Positions 17,463 to 27,502 of a stretch of 64,000 nucleotides of DNA are shown piece after piece (positions within the stretch are counted from its first letter, which is position 1; each line of letters starts with the position of its first letter). The stretch covers positions 1 to 64,000 of the forward strand of contig CBDFJZ010000008.1 of the NCBI GenBank assembly GCA_965248675.1, given 5' to 3'. Below the pieces are notes generated by a model that was given only the letters and a program-made list of their open reading frames with translations, made no database searches and was not told where the DNA came from. The stretch is from UBA6627 sp965248675 (lineage in GTDB: Bacteria > Chloroflexota > Dehalococcoidia > UBA2979). A program made the position numbers and the translations under genes.

Positions 17463-18593
17463 CTACGCCAGCCACTCGGCCAGCACCTCGCCGGTGTCCT
17501 GCCCCGGCTGAGCGGACGCCCGCCGAGCCGGTGCCGGCGGCCCCTCCTCGAGGCGAAACGGACGGCCCGGAATGGCGACCGTAGCGCGCTCTGGACCAGA
17601 TACGTACCGCATCATCTGGCGCGCCTCGAGCTGTGGACACGAGAACAGGTCGTCCACCGTCTGGACGAGCGCGAACGTGAGGCGCAGCGCCTCGGCCTGT
17701 TCGAACCACTGCTGCGCCGTCTGACGCTCGAACGGCGGCACGAACAGCTCGAGGTACTCGTCCCAGTGCTGCATCCGTCCCTCGGCGGTCTGGAAGCGCT
17801 CCTCGGCCAGCCGCGGCTCGTCGATCAGCTGCGCCACGCCCTCCATCCGCACGTTCGAGACCGCGCCCGGGGCGCAGTACACGAACCGGTCCGAGGCCGG
17901 CACCATCCGCAGCGCCTGCTTGATCCGCTGCTCGCGACGCGCCACCTCGCCGCTCTGCGCGTAGTTCGAGGTCGGCGCGTAGGTCAGCGTCGCCATCGCC
18001 TCGAGCTGCGAGACGTCGACGCGCCGCACGCCCCCTCCCGGAGTCGCATCGAGGTCCGCCGACAGCTTCGAAGCGACCGCGGCCCCGGCGGCGGCCAGTC
18101 CGCCGGTCATCGCCGCCGCGTACGGCGGGAGCTGCATCGGTGGCTGATCCCACTCGCCGGTCAGGAACATCAGCCCGCTCGCCGCCTGCACCACCAGGTC
18201 CGAGGCCGCCCAGCTCGCGCGCGGGCCGTGCAGCCCGAACGGCGTCACCGACACGACCGCCGCCTTCGGCCCGAGCGAGGCGAACGCCTCTCGCTCGATC
18301 CCGCTCGCCGCGGCCCCGGCCGGCGAGAAGTCGCCGACCACCACGTCCGCCGCGGCGACCAGCTCATCCAGCCGCGCGCGGTCCTCGAGGACAACGCCAC
18401 GTTTGCCATGGTTCGCGAAGGCGAACGCGCCACCCTCGCCGCCGCCCCAGCGCGAGCCCCGCCGCCGCAGCGGATCGCCGCCCGCGGGCTCGACCTTGAC
18501 GACGTCCCAGCCGACCTCGGCAAGCAGCTTCGTCGCGTACGCGCCGGACACGCCGGTCGCGAGGTCGATCGCGCGAGGCGTACCCGCCGTCAC
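17463..18593 (-). CDS. Class III CoA-transferase homologue lacking the catalytic Asp
   Basis: A 376-residue CaiB/BaiF protein. The start is GTG 18593 (MTAGTPRAIDLATGVSG), overlapping the stop of the upstream gene as GTGA; the frame stays open further upstream but only as a shadow of that gene. The Asp position reads YAAAMTGG, so Ala replaces Asp. Short for the family, it lacks part of the usual C-terminal extension. It is coupled to an Asp-bearing gene, but here the catalytic gene comes first, the reverse of the pair at 11474-14052. Confidence 0.87.
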   Translation of the reverse strand: MTAGTPRAIDLATGVSGAYATKLLAEVGWDVVKVEPAGGDPLRRRGSRWGGGEGGAFAFANHGKRGVVLEDRARLDELVAAADVVVGDFSPAGAAASGIEREAFASLGPKAAVVSVTPFGLHGPRASWAASDLVVQAASGLMFLTGEWDQPPMQLPPYAAAMTGGLAAAGAAVASKLSADLDATPGGGVRRVDVSQLEAMATLTYAPTSNYAQSGEVARREQRIKQALRMVPASDRFVYCAPGAVSNVRMEGVAQLIDEPRLAEERFQTAEGRMQHWDEYLELFVPPFERQTAQQWFEQAEALRLTFALVQTVDDLFSCPQLEARQMMRYVSGPERATVAIPGRPFRLEEGPPAPARRASAQPGQDTGEVLAEWLA

Positions 18594-19912
18594 AACGCGA
18601 CGCCCGTCCTCGAGGCGCTGCGCGCTGACTCCCAGCGCTCGTGCACCGCCTCGAGCGCCACGACCCGCGACAGCTCGCCGCGGTCGATCCGCAGCTCGTC
18701 GCTGGCCGCGGGGCCGCCGGGCCTCGGGGGCGGGGCTGTCACCTCGACCGCGACGCGATCCGCGAACAACGCCTCGACCTCGGCGCTGTCGTAGCCCGCC
18801 TCGAGCAGCACCGCGCGCGTCGAAGCGCCGATGTGCTCCGGACGCCGCAGCTCCGGCGCGCCGCCGCCCCAGGCCGGACCGGCTTGCGGGAGCGTGCCGG
18901 CGAGCCCGGGCAGATCGAGGTCCAACACCCCGAAGTAGGAGCGCGCCCAGAGGTGCTCGTCGCTCAAGTGATCGGCGGCGTCCGCGACCACCGCGGCTGC
19001 AACGCCCGCGGCCTGCAACGCCGACGCGGCCTCCTCGGCGCTCCGCTCCCCGATCGCCGCGGCGATCGCGGACGTGTCCGGTTCGCCCTCGAGCCCGAGG
19101 GTGCGCGCGAGCGCCGCGAGCTGCTCCGCCGTCGCGCTCATCGCGACGTGGCGATCCTCGCCGGCCGCCGCGAACACCTCGTGCAGGGCGTACCGCGCAT
19201 CGAGGCTGCCCGAGCGCCGGGGCTCCTCGCCGCCGAATGCGCGCTCGGCGACCGTCGCGCCGATCTGGCTGATCGCCGTCTCGTAGAGCGAAACGTCGAT
19301 GTGCTGGCCCTCGCCGGTGCGCCCGCGGCGTTCGATCGCGGCGAGAATCGCCGTCAGCGCGTGCAGCCCGCAGATGTTGTCGGCGTAGACGATCGTGCCC
19401 GGGCGACCGGGCCAGGCGTCCTCCTCCCCGATCAGGTGGTTCTGCCCGGAGATCGCCTCGGCGCCCGGACCGAACAGCGGGCGTTCGCCCCACGGCCCGG
19501 TCGTGCCGAAGCCGGTCAGCGAGACGTAAACGGCATCCGCGCGCAGCGCCTTGATGCCCGGGTAGTCGATCCCGAATTTGCGCATCACCCGCGGCGTGTA
19601 GTTGTGCGCGACCACGTCGCAGCTCGCCGCGATCCGGCGGAACGCCTCGGGACCGGCGGGCTGCGACAGGTCGAGGGCGATCCGGCGCTTGTTGCGGAAG
19701 AGGTCGACGCCCGCCACCACCGGCGCGCGACCGGGCGCCTCGAGGCGGATCACCTCGGCGCCGAGGTCGGTGAGGTGCCGCGTCGCGAAGGGCAGCGCCG
19801 CCGCCTGCTCCATCGAGAGCACGCGGACGCCCTCGAGCGGGCGTCCGACGCCGCTGATCGCCGCTTCGATCGCCGCCTGTTCGCCCTCCGCGACAGTCGG
19901 GTCGGCGGTCAT
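18590..19912 (-). CDS. Class III CoA-transferase, catalytic-Asp-bearing member of a split pair
   Basis: A 440-residue CaiB/BaiF protein from ATG 19912 (MTADPTVAEGEQ). The family motifs LEGVRVLSMEQ and GEGQHIDVSLYE are clear and the catalytic Asp is present (TIVYADNICGLH). The last ~45 residues are a Pro/Ala/Arg-rich extension. It starts 19 bases after the stop of the cyclase-family gene and overlaps its non-catalytic partner by four bases. Probably the catalytic subunit of a heterodimer. Confidence 0.9.
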   Translation of the reverse strand: MTADPTVAEGEQAAIEAAISGVGRPLEGVRVLSMEQAAALPFATRHLTDLGAEVIRLEAPGRAPVVAGVDLFRNKRRIALDLSQPAGPEAFRRIAASCDVVAHNYTPRVMRKFGIDYPGIKALRADAVYVSLTGFGTTGPWGERPLFGPGAEAISGQNHLIGEEDAWPGRPGTIVYADNICGLHALTAILAAIERRGRTGEGQHIDVSLYETAISQIGATVAERAFGGEEPRRSGSLDARYALHEVFAAAGEDRHVAMSATAEQLAALARTLGLEGEPDTSAIAAAIGERSAEEAASALQAAGVAAAVVADAADHLSDEHLWARSYFGVLDLDLPGLAGTLPQAGPAWGGGAPELRRPEHIGASTRAVLLEAGYDSAEVEALFADRVAVEVTAPPPRPGGPAASDELRIDRGELSRVVALEAVHERWESARSASRTGVAL

Positions 19913-19931
19913 CCCCTGTACGGTGCCCGCG

Positions 19932-20861
19932 CTAGAACGTCGCGATCGGGTTCACCGGCGAGCCGGTCCCGCCGATCACGATCAGCGGCGCGATCACCAG
20001 CAGGAACTCGTAACGCCCGTGTTCCGCGCAGACCTCGGACAGACGCTCGAAGTTCGCGTTGTCGAGCAGCGGCAGCCCCATGTGCGGGATCACCACCTCG
20101 TGGATCGGGATCCGCCCGTACTGCTCCTGGCCGCCGGCCTCCTGGAGGTCCCAGCCGAGCATCGCCGCGTCCGTGTCGTAGAGGAACTCAATCGCCGAGA
20201 CGCCCACGCCGGGGTTCTTCGAGGGCACGCCGCCGAACACGTGATCGGGGTTCAGCCGGAAGAACGGCTCGGCGCCGGAGCGGATCAGCACCACGTCGCC
20301 GGCGCGCGGCTCGATGCGCTGCCGCTCGGCCCACTCCTGGAGGTGCCAGCCCTCGACCGGATCGTCGAGCGTCACGTGATCGGTGCCGCGCATGACGGGG
20401 ATGTCGTAGAGCACCCCGCGCGTGACGATCCCGTCGCGCCAGTAGTCGACCGAGTTCGTTTTGGCGCCGTCCTCGGTCACCAACGAGGAGTCGCGGCCGT
20501 TGTAGAGCTGCCCGTTCTCGCCGGTGAAGAAGTGACACAACGCGTCGATGTGCGTATTCACGAACCCGTGGTACGCCACCCCGATGTAGTCGCCCGAGGT
20601 CGTCGGCCCGACCGACATCTGGTGATCGGCCGGTCGCGGGTTCCGAGGCCCGCTGATCACGGCCTCGGTCGCGATCGGGTTCGCCAGCGAGACGGTGCGC
20701 CCGTTCGTCACGAGGCTGGTCGCCTGCCGCCGCGCCTCGTCGCTGATGTGGTTCAAGGTCCCCAGCTGGTCGTCGTCGCCCCAGCGCCCCCAGTTGTTGA
20801 AGCGCTCCTTGTAGGCCAGGTACTCCTCGACGCTCGGCTGCGTCTGTGTCTGCAGCGTCAT
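19932..20861 (-). CDS. Cyclase family protein (kynurenine formamidase-like metal hydrolase)
   Basis: A 309-residue protein from ATG 20861, preceded by GGCGGAGGGGG; the longer open frame has no better start. The metal-binding signature of the cyclase family appears as HGFVNTHIDALCHF, in place of the usual HxGTHxDxxxH. Members hydrolyse amides or lactones such as N-formylkynurenine or cyclic aromatic-pathway intermediates. It is the first gene of the probable operon running to 10627, so a ring-opening step before CoA activation is conceivable. The substrate cannot be inferred from sequence. Confidence 0.85.
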   Translation of the reverse strand: MTLQTQTQPSVEEYLAYKERFNNWGRWGDDDQLGTLNHISDEARRQATSLVTNGRTVSLANPIATEAVISGPRNPRPADHQMSVGPTTSGDYIGVAYHGFVNTHIDALCHFFTGENGQLYNGRDSSLVTEDGAKTNSVDYWRDGIVTRGVLYDIPVMRGTDHVTLDDPVEGWHLQEWAERQRIEPRAGDVVLIRSGAEPFFRLNPDHVFGGVPSKNPGVGVSAIEFLYDTDAAMLGWDLQEAGGQEQYGRIPIHEVVIPHMGLPLLDNANFERLSEVCAEHGRYEFLLVIAPLIVIGGTGSPVNPIATF

Positions 20862-20992
20862 GCAACCCCCTCCGCCACGCCGCCGGATTGTAGCAACGCC
20901 CGCGATGCCCTTGAACCCGTGGTTCGACCCAGCGACAGGCGAGATCCGCGATACCCTCCTTGTGACAAGAAGTACAACCTGGAGCGAACCGC

Positions 20993-21467
20993 ATGTCGCA
21001 ACTTCGACGGCTGACCGCACTCGCCGTGCTCTCAGTTGGAACCCTCGCGCTGGCCGCCTGCGGCGGCGGGGGCGACGACGATCGGAGCGGCGCCCCGACC
21101 GCAACGGTCACCACTACCACGGACGCCCGCACCAATGAAACCGCTGTTGAGTTCTCGCTCGTCGACTTCGCGATCGAGGGACCAGCGGCGGCCCCCGCTG
21201 GTCCGATTCGCTTCGCGGTCGCCAACGGCGGAACAACCCCGCATGAGTTCGTGATCGTGCGAAGCGACGCCGCTCGCGATGCCCTGCCGGTCGAGGCCAG
21301 CGTCGTCCTCGAGGGCGAAATCGACGTGATCGGCGAAATCGAGCAGTTCCCGGCGGGCGAAGAGCGCACGAGCACCTTCACCCTCGAACCCGGCCGCTAT
21401 CTCCTTGCTCTGTAACGTTCCGGGGCACTACGTGCTCGGCATGGTGTCCGAGTTCAACGTCGAGTAG
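20993..21467 (+). CDS. Cupredoxin-like (sulfocyanin/plastocyanin-type) lipoprotein, frameshifted near the 3' end
   Basis: From ATG 20993, a lipobox signal (LALAACGGGG), a Thr-rich linker and a cupredoxin fold with the first ligand His in GTTPHEFVIV. The frame as given stops at 21413-21415 after GRYLLAL. One base too many near 21405-21410 hides the rest: in the next frame the sequence continues CNVPGHYVLGM and ends at TAG 21465. That supplies Cys, His and Met in a C-x4-H-x4-M loop, the remaining type 1 copper ligands. Restored length is about 157 residues. It is transcribed divergently from the cyclase operon. As assembled, the product would lack three copper ligands. Confidence 0.8.
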
Positions 21468-21691
21468 CTCGACCGCGACGACGAACGTCGCCAGCGACGA
21501 ACCGGCTGGCGCAACTGGGAGCGGCACTTCTGCGGGTCACGCCCGTCAGCCCGCAGACCCCGTTCGATCAGCGGCTCCGCCCCCGGTCCCCCGCCACCTG
21601 GTACCCCTTCCCCTCGACCGCAGGCGGTCGACAAGCAGCCGTGGGGGCGTTCCGGATGCGCTCAGCGCGTGCCGCGACCGACGTTCGAGGC

Positions 21692-22570
21692 ATGCGAGCA
21701 TCCTCGATCATCGCGGCCGTCAGCGTCAGCGCGTCTGTGCTCGGCGTGGCGTGCGCGACGCCCGGCGATGCTGCGCCGGCGGCGACACTGGTCGCCAGCG
21801 AGCCGCTCGCGCCGACCGCGATCGCGGCAACGCCGGCGCCCACCGACGAGCCGCACGAGGAGCCGCGGGCCGACGAACCGTCAGTGGCCACGAGCACGCC
21901 GCGCAGTCTCAGTCCCGGCGCCGCTTCGAACACCAGCGCGCCGCCGGCGATCGGGATGCCGTTCGCGATCGAGGATCTGACCGACGACCCGGTCAACCCG
22001 TTCGGCGTCGTGCGCTGGTCGCTCGACCGTGCCCACACCGGCCATTCGGGGATCGACCTGCTGATCGACTTCGGGGCGGAGTTCGTGGCGGTGGGCGACG
22101 GCGAGATCGTCGCGGTCAAGCCGTCGCCGGACCCGCGACCGGGGCTGGAAATTGTGCTGCTCCTCGACGACGGCGCGTCCACGCGACCAGGCGAAGGCTG
22201 GGCCTTCATCTACGAGCACGTGGAGCTGCTCAACGGGATCGCGGCCGGCACGAGGGTGCTGCGTGGTCAGCCGCTGGGCGTGTCGCCGCTGACGAGAGAC
22301 GTCGGCAACCACCACCTGCAGATCACCTACCTCTTCAACGACTACGAGCTCTCCCGTGACCACCGCTGCTGGCTTGACTCCCTCGCCCCCGAGGACCGTG
22401 CCAGCCTGGAAGTCGCGATGGAGCGCATCGGCGCCAGCGAGCCGCTCCACAGCTCTTGGCTCGACGACGAGCGCGAGGGCCGCCACCCGTTCCGCGCCTT
22501 GCTCGACGCGGCGCGCTTCCCCGACGGCCCGCGCCTCTGCTACCCGCCCGGCACCGACGTCCGCGACTAA
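21692..22570 (+). CDS. M23-like (LysM/peptidoglycan endopeptidase fold) lipoprotein
   Basis: About 292 residues from ATG 21692 (MRASSIIAAVSVS); GTG 21641 and ATG 21656 are in-frame alternatives. A signal peptide with lipobox LGVACATP leads to a Pro/Ala/Glu-rich linker and then a domain with HSGIDLLIDFGAEFVAVGDG, matching the start of the M23 fold (H...D and the GxxVxAxxdG turn). The later HHLQIT takes the place of the usual HLHxE motif, so metal ligands may be partly conserved. Function is probably peptidoglycan-related, but activity is uncertain. Confidence 0.6.
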   Translation: MRASSIIAAVSVSASVLGVACATPGDAAPAATLVASEPLAPTAIAATPAPTDEPHEEPRADEPSVATSTPRSLSPGAASNTSAPPAIGMPFAIEDLTDDPVNPFGVVRWSLDRAHTGHSGIDLLIDFGAEFVAVGDGEIVAVKPSPDPRPGLEIVLLLDDGASTRPGEGWAFIYEHVELLNGIAAGTRVLRGQPLGVSPLTRDVGNHHLQITYLFNDYELSRDHRCWLDSLAPEDRASLEVAMERIGASEPLHSSWLDDEREGRHPFRALLDAARFPDGPRLCYPPGTDVRD

Positions 22571-22579
22571 CCGTCGGGA

Positions 22580-23962
<1,383 letters not shown>

Positions 23963-24071
23963 GCGCGCAGTCTATGCGCCCGCAATCGCGAACGTTTATG
24001 GGTGCTAGCCCCCGCCGGTGCTAGGGTGATCGACGCACCCAGCATTCCGACCCAGCCGGAGGAACTCGCAC

Positions 24072-24497
24072 ATGGCCGCCACGATTCAACACGCCGACCC
24101 GCACATCCGAGTCAAGAACGTCGCCCGCGCCGCCGAGTGGTACTCGCGGATGCTCGGCCTCAAGGTCGAGATGACGATGCCCGACAAGAAGAAGCCCGCG
24201 TTCGTCCGCCTCGGCAACGACGCCGGCGTCGCGATGATGATCAGCAACGGCGGCGACCCGATGAAGGGCAAGCCGCCGACGAAGCTCGTCTCCCAGGCGA
24301 TCACCGCCCGCAAGGCTCAGCACGTCGTCGACATCTACTACCGCGTCGACACCGACATCAAGAAGCTCTACGGCTCGGTGAAGCGCAAAGGCGCGAAGAT
24401 CAGCCAGGAGCTGACCGAGCAGCCGTACGGCATGCTCGAGTTTTCGATGAAGGACCCGGACGGCTACACCGTCAACGTCGGCCAGGACGTCACGTAA
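24072..24497 (+). CDS. VOC (glyoxalase/bleomycin resistance) superfamily protein
   Basis: A 141-residue single-module VOC protein from ATG 24072 behind a strong GGAGGAACT ribosome site. It opens with PHIRVKNVARAAEWYSRMLGL and ends with FSMKDPDGYTVNVGQ, the usual first and last strands; a Glu metal ligand is replaced by the YTVNV sequence. Substrate unknown; the fold covers glyoxalases, dioxygenases and binding proteins. A perfect terminator hairpin follows 29 bases after the stop, so it is probably monocistronic. Confidence 0.85.
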   Translation: MAATIQHADPHIRVKNVARAAEWYSRMLGLKVEMTMPDKKKPAFVRLGNDAGVAMMISNGGDPMKGKPPTKLVSQAITARKAQHVVDIYYRVDTDIKKLYGSVKRKGAKISQELTEQPYGMLEFSMKDPDGYTVNVGQDVT

Positions 24498-24526
24498 GCC
24501 TCGACGTTCACCAGTCACGCCAAGAA

Positions 24527-24548
24527 GGCCGGCGCGAGAGCGCCGGCC
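24527..24548 (+). terminator. Rho-independent-type terminator hairpin
   Basis: GGCCGGCGC-GAGA-GCGCCGGCC: a perfect 9-bp stem with a GNRA-like loop, flanked by AAGAA upstream and GTTCT downstream, between the VOC gene and gatB. Confidence 0.75.
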
Positions 24549-24618
24549 GTTCTGATCTCGGGACCAGCGCTGGCTAGACTGCAGAGACCCGCGCACACGA
24601 GTCCCAAGGATCCCGCCC

Positions 24619-26100
24619 GTGACGACCAGCACCGCCGCCACCGACAAGTACGAGGTCGTGATCGGTCTCGAGGTGCACTGTCAGCTCCGCACCGAGTCGA
24701 AGATGTTCTCCGACTGCCCTCGCGACTACTTCGACCGCGAGCCGAACACGCTGATCGACCCGGTCACGCTCGGGCTGCCCGGCACGCTGCCCGTGATCAA
24801 CGAGCAGGCGGTCTCGTACACGATCCTCGCCGGGTTGGCGCTCGGCTGTGAGATCCCGGAGTTCGCCAAGTTCGATCGCAAGAACTACCCCTACCCCGAC
24901 CTGCCGAAGGGTTACCAGATCACGCAGTACGACCAGCCGTTCTGCCTCGGCGGCACGCTCGAGGTCGAGACGGACGCCGGCACGCGCACGGTCCGCATCG
25001 AGCGCATCCACCTCGAGGAGGACACCGGCCGGCTGCTGCATCGCGACGACGGCGCTGAGGAGTACTCGCTGATCGACTTCAACCGCGCCGGCGTACCGCT
25101 GATGGAGCTCGTTACGCACCCCGATCTGCGCTCGTCCGAGGAGGCGGCCGCCTTCCTACGCGCGCTGCGCCAGATCTACCGCTACGCGGGCGTCTCCGAC
25201 GCCGACATGGAGAAGGGCTCGTTCCGTTGCGACGCGAACGTGTCGCTGCGACTGCACGGCGCTGAGCAGCTGGGCTCCAAGGTCGAGGTGAAGAACATGA
25301 ACTCCTTCCGCGCCGTCCAGCGCGCGATCGAGTTCGAGATCGAGCGCCAGGCCGCGATGCTCGATGCCGGCGAGCGGATCGAGCAGGAGACGCGCGGCTT
25401 CGTCGACGCGACCAACGAGACGGTCTCGCAGCGCTCGAAGGAAGAGGCGAACGACTACCGCTACTTTCCCGAACCCGACCTGCCGCCGCTGCACATCGAG
25501 CGCGCGATGGTCGAGGAGCTGCGCGCCGCGCTGCCCGAGCTGCCGCGCGCCCGCGCCGCCCGCTTCGAGACCGATCACGGGCTCTCCGCGGACGAAGCGC
25601 ACCTGCTGACCGAGTCGCGCCAGCGCGCCGACGACTACGAGGCCGCCGTCGGGCTGGCCGGCGACGCCTCGCGGGCGCGCGCCGTCGCGCTCTGGTTTAT
25701 CGGCGACGTGGCCGGTCGCATCAACGAGCTCGGCCGCGCCGACGCCGAGCTCGCCGACACCGGCATCACGCCCGAACACGTCGCCCAGCTCGTCCAGCTC
25801 GTCGAAGCGAACACGATCACCGCCAGCACCGCCAAGGACGTGCTTGGCTTCGCCTTCGAGAGCGGCGACCTCCCCGAGGCGATCGTCGACGCGCGCGGCC
25901 TCGAGCAGGTCACCGACAGCGGCGCGATCGAGGCCGTCGTCGCACAGGTGATCGACGCCAACCCGAAGGCCGTCGACGACTACCGCGGCGGCAAGGAGAG
26001 CGCCGTCAAGTTCCTCGTCGGCCAGGTGATGCGCGAGACCAGGGGGCGCACGGACCCGAACTCAGCGGCGGAGCTGATCAAGGCCGCCCTCGACGCGTAG
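24619..26100 (+). CDS. gatB: Asp-tRNA(Asn)/Glu-tRNA(Gln) amidotransferase subunit B
   Basis: A 493-residue protein from GTG 24619, the normal length for GatB. The N-terminal YEVVIGLEVHCQLRTESKMF, the central EDTGRLLH and LMELVTHPD motifs and the C-terminal YqeY-like helical tail (FLVGQVMRETRGRTDPN) are all present. It forms the GatCAB complex that amidates misacylated Glu-tRNA(Gln) or Asp-tRNA(Asn). No gatA or gatC is adjacent. It is convergent with the sulfur operon, 11 bases from the Tat lipoprotein stop. Confidence 0.97.
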   Translation: MTTSTAATDKYEVVIGLEVHCQLRTESKMFSDCPRDYFDREPNTLIDPVTLGLPGTLPVINEQAVSYTILAGLALGCEIPEFAKFDRKNYPYPDLPKGYQITQYDQPFCLGGTLEVETDAGTRTVRIERIHLEEDTGRLLHRDDGAEEYSLIDFNRAGVPLMELVTHPDLRSSEEAAAFLRALRQIYRYAGVSDADMEKGSFRCDANVSLRLHGAEQLGSKVEVKNMNSFRAVQRAIEFEIERQAAMLDAGERIEQETRGFVDATNETVSQRSKEEANDYRYFPEPDLPPLHIERAMVEELRAALPELPRARAARFETDHGLSADEAHLLTESRQRADDYEAAVGLAGDASRARAVALWFIGDVAGRINELGRADAELADTGITPEHVAQLVQLVEANTITASTAKDVLGFAFESGDLPEAIVDARGLEQVTDSGAIEAVVAQVIDANPKAVDDYRGGKESAVKFLVGQVMRETRGRTDPNSAAELIKAALDA

Positions 26101-26111
26101 GGTCCCCGGCG

Positions 26112-26828
26112 CTACGTGCTCTTCGCGTTCGGATCGAGAATCGTGATCTCGCCGCTGACCATTTCGCCAGTGAACGTGAATTCTGGACCGAAGACGGCGT
26201 GGTTCAGCGGCGCCTCTTCCGGATCGAAGAAGACCGTGAAGGCGAAGCTGTCGCCAGCCGCGCCACCTCCCACTCCGCCGTCGACCGCCTCGATGCGGTA
26301 GGTCGCGTGCTCCGAGGTAGTGCGGTCGCCGAGCTTCGAATCTGCCTGCCCGACCTCGGTCGCGCAGCCGAGGCCTCCGCGAAGCACGACGCGGCGCGAG
26401 CTCTCATTGATCGTCTCGATCTCCCACTGCTCGATCGCGGTGACGTCCATGGCCATGTAGAAGCTGTAGGGCTCGATCAGCACGTCGCCCATCTCAAACG
26501 TCGGCATCACGAAGGCGTGCGGATTCGTATCGACGCGGCAGAACGCGTGGTTGCGGTCGAAACTGAACACCTCTGGTAGCGGGACGGTCGCCTCACCCGT
26601 CTCCGGATCGGGCATGAGCTTGACGTTGACGCCTCCGCCAGAGGCGGTGTTGTACGACAGCCGCGAGATCAGCGCCTGCAGCTCCCGCTGAGACTCGCTC
26701 GTCGCGGACTCGGGGCCGTCGTCGTCGCCGCATCCGACGAGCGCGGCGGCGCCCAGTCCTACCGCCGCGAGCGAGGACCCTCGCAGCATCCGTCGCCGGC
26801 TGATTGCTCGGTTCCGTGAAGCGATCAC
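26112..26828 (-). CDS. Tat-type lipoprotein of unknown function, last gene of sulfur operon
   Basis: A 238-residue protein from GTG 26828, which overlaps the rhodanese stop as GTGA. The N-terminus has the twin-arginine motif SRRRMLRGSS, a hydrophobic stretch and lipobox ALVGCG, so it is folded before export and lipid-anchored. The mature part is beta-rich with two Cys (HAFCRVD and GLGCATEV) and ends in FTFTGEMVSGEITI. No family recognised. Context with thiosulfate-type transport and rhodanese genes suggests an extracytoplasmic role in sulfur chemistry. Confidence 0.75.
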   Translation of the reverse strand: MIASRNRAISRRRMLRGSSLAAVGLGAAALVGCGDDDGPESATSESQRELQALISRLSYNTASGGGVNVKLMPDPETGEATVPLPEVFSFDRNHAFCRVDTNPHAFVMPTFEMGDVLIEPYSFYMAMDVTAIEQWEIETINESSRRVVLRGGLGCATEVGQADSKLGDRTTSEHATYRIEAVDGGVGGGAAGDSFAFTVFFDPEEAPLNHAVFGPEFTFTGEMVSGEITILDPNAKST

Positions 26829-27497
26829 TGATTGCCCTCTCGATCGATCGTTCCCTCTGACGGGCTGACGTCGGTGGTTTCCAGCGGTCGTCCCGACGCC
26901 CGCCAGCCACCGGTACCATCCACGACGTTGAACACCTGGGTGAGGCCGGCGGCCTGCAAGAGGCTCGCGGCCGACGAGCTGCGCACGCCCGCCTCGCAGA
27001 TCACCGCGACGTCGCGATCGGCCGGCACCTCGGCCAGCCGCTCGCGCACCTCGCCCAGCGCGATTAGCTGTGCGCCCGGCACATGACCGATGGCCCACTC
27101 CATCGGCTCCCGCACGTCGAGGACGTGGAACCGCCGCTGAGACGGATCGTCGTCGAGATCGCCTGTCTCGAGTGAGCGCAGGCTGATCCACGCCGCGCCC
27201 GCTTCCGCCCACTCGTCCAGCATTCCGCTGGCGAGCCCGAGTACTTCCAGCCCCGCGTCCGCGAACTGGCGGGCGGCCGCTTCGGCCTGCGCCGGATCGG
27301 CGGCGAGCAGCAGCAGCCGCGGCTCGCCCCCGATCACCCGCGTGACACGCTCGGCGAGATGGCGATCGTCGAAGCGCACGTTGATCGCCCCGGGCGGGTG
27401 GCCCTCGGCGAAGGCCGCCGCCCTCGCGGAGATCGAGAAGCGAGGCGCCTGCGGCGCCGAGCGCGACACATTCCGAGGGCGCCACGACCGGAAGCAT
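26825..27497 (-). CDS. Tandem-rhodanese sulfurtransferase, one frameshift in the first domain
   Basis: Restored product of about 223 residues from ATG 27497, with GAGG six bases upstream and five bases after the propeller gene stop. The start frame encodes PSECVALGAAGASLLDLRE; one extra base in the run at 27421-27423 then shifts to the frame reading AAAFAEGHPPGAINVRFD, the natural continuation of a rhodanese domain. Domain 1 lacks the active Cys (LLLLAADPAQ); domain 2 has it (VAVICEAGVRSSSAA). Such proteins pass sulfane sulfur from thiosulfate or persulfides, here perhaps to the TusA-like carriers. As assembled, an internal start gives a 214-residue product. Confidence 0.8.
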
Positions 27498-27502
27498 CAA
27501 CC

